Source: DATFTF01 sp963825175
GTDB lineage: Bacteria; Acidobacteriota; Thermoanaerobaculia; UBA5066; Gp7-AA6
Direction of reading: 5' to 3'
Length of the DNA stretch: 64,000 nucleotides
Assembly: GCA_963825175.1 (NCBI GenBank)
Contig: CAWGSA010000001.1
Coordinates: 1,240,001 to 1,304,000, forward strand
The position numbers were made by a program, and so were the translations under genes. The notes beneath the pieces were generated by a model that was not told the origin of the DNA, did not search any database, and saw nothing but the letters and a program-made list of their open reading frames with translations. Positions 63,367 to 64,000 of the stretch are shown piece after piece; position 1 is the first letter of the stretch, and every line of letters starts with the position of its first letter.

Positions 63367-64000
63367 CTGGCCAAGCGCATTCTGATCGTCGCAGGCCTCG
63401 TCCTGGGAGCCGGGCTCGCCTTCCTCCTGTTCATGATCGGCCCCCGCAACCTCGTTGGGATGATCCGCTATGACCAGCGCCGGGACGGGACGCTTCGGGT
63501 GGGAGACCGCGCGCCCGACGTGGAGCTCCTGGCGCTCGACGGTGTCTCGCGAATCCGTCTGTCCGCATCGATCGGCGGCCAGCCGCTCGTGTTGGTCTTC
63601 GGCAGTTACACCTGACCCCCGTTTCGGCGCGCGGTCGCGCGCGTGGAGCAGATGTCCCATCGGTATCGCGACCGCGCCCGCTTTCTGACCGTCTACATCA
63701 AGGAAGCGCACCCGCTGGACGAGTGGCAGATGGACTCCAACGAGAAGGAAGACGTCTGTTACCCGCAGCCCAAGACCCTGGCCCAACGCGTCGCCATCGC
63801 CAACGATTTCGTGCGCCGGTTTCATTACGACGTGCCGCTCACCGTCGACGCGATGGACAATCGGGCCAACGCGCTCTATGCCGGGTGGCCGGAGCGCTTC
63901 TATGTCGTCGACGCCAGAGGCGTCATCGCCTACAAGGGAAAGACGGGTCCGTTCGGCTACCACCCCGAAGAAGTCGAGGCCTGGCTCGAGGCCCACCCCG
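63367..64000 (+). CDS. Iodothyronine-deiodinase-like selenoprotein, in-frame TGA as Sec; 3' end beyond window
   Basis: Frame from 63367 to the window edge (211 codons) is interrupted only by TGA at 63613-63615, codon 83. A TM helix is at about 4-24. Before the TGA, a thioredoxin-fold segment ends LVLVFGSYT; directly after it come PPFRRAV, TVYIKEAHPLDEW near residue 116, VDAMDNRANALYAGWPERFYV and GKTGPFGYHPEEVEAWLE. These match the deiodinase family, in which GSxTUPPF carries selenocysteine and the EAHPxD His-containing motif is essential. A CTG start at 63367 with GGAGG five bases upstream fits the whole TM segment; ATG 63433 would remove it. It follows the Nramp gene by 34 bases. No selA/B/C/D gene is in the window. 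Confidence 0.88.
63613..63645 (+). promoter_or_regulatory. Sec codon and candidate bacterial SECIS hairpin
   Basis: After the TGA (63613-63615), GCGCGC (63627-63632), loop GGTC (63633-63636) and GCGCGC (63637-63642) form a perfect 6-bp stem. The loop G-U that SelB recognises in bacterial SECIS elements lies 17-19 bases past the TGA, close to the about 18 bases in E. coli fdhF, whose loop also holds GGUC. Confidence 0.75.

Noticed and set aside
63433..63615. 60-codon ORF ending at the TGA as a complete small gene, or a pseudogene
   Set aside because: The downstream frame stays open and conserved for at least 128 codons, and the TGA is at the exact Sec position of the family with a SECIS-like hairpin; a decayed gene would not show this.

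Overview
This window is a GC-rich, gene-dense bacterial chromosome segment spanning the replication origin. An outer membrane is implied by an Omp85/BamA-type barrel protein. The combination of TrmFO, bactofilin, a D-aminoacylase-like amidohydrolase, many GTG starts and ATGA/GTGA overlaps, a GyrB with a long TOPRIM insert and a split F-type ATP synthase operon would fit an Acidobacteriota-like or deltaproteobacterial-like lineage. That placement is inference; there is no rRNA in the window.

Layout. 1-6.2 kb: a truncated XerC/D recombinase, an unknown gene, a cytochrome c/SCO copper pair, a DUF4198 protein, threonine dehydratase, TrmFO and a DUF3052-like protein. 6.3-12.9 kb: a glycosyltransferase/radical SAM/methyltransferase group and a DUF2207 membrane protein pair. 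12.9-16.8 kb: topA and dprA. 16.9-21.9 kb: a TPR lipoprotein, a secreted protein, a gluzincin/beta-propeller/outer-membrane-barrel protein and an MBL-fold hydrolase. 21.9-28.2 kb: an arylamine N-acetyltransferase fused to a SRPBCC-like domain, and the PLP synthesis operon pdxR-pdxS-pdxT-enoyl-CoA hydratase, then DUF507 and a transaldolase-like gene. 28.3-46.8 kb: the classical oriC neighbourhood, gyrA-gyrB-recF-dnaN-dnaA on the minus strand and rpmH-rnpA-yidD-yidC-jag-mnmE-mnmG-rsmG-parA-parB-bactofilin on the plus strand, with DnaA boxes between dnaA and rpmH and two parS-like sites around parA. 46.9-52.9 kb: ATP synthase b-b'-delta-alpha-gamma-beta-epsilon, without subunits a and c. 52.9-59.3 kb: a LOG-family protein, an amidohydrolase, an M20 hydrolase, a small secreted protein and a two-component system. 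59.3-63.3 kb: two divergent Nramp-like transporters around a soluble MgtE-type sensor, probably a magnesium-related system.

The most striking gene is at the right edge. An iodothyronine-deiodinase-like protein (63367 to beyond 64000) carries an in-frame TGA at 63613-63615, exactly where vertebrate deiodinases have selenocysteine. A hairpin with a GGUC loop begins 11 nt after it, as expected for a bacterial SECIS element. Ordinary gene calling would cut this protein at 60-80 residues.

A second unusual feature is spread over the whole window. Many short intergenic spacers are made of degenerate tandem arrays with a period of 7 (once 8) bases, often as two inverted arms. The unit differs from spacer to spacer, and several arrays begin inside the stop codon of the preceding gene.
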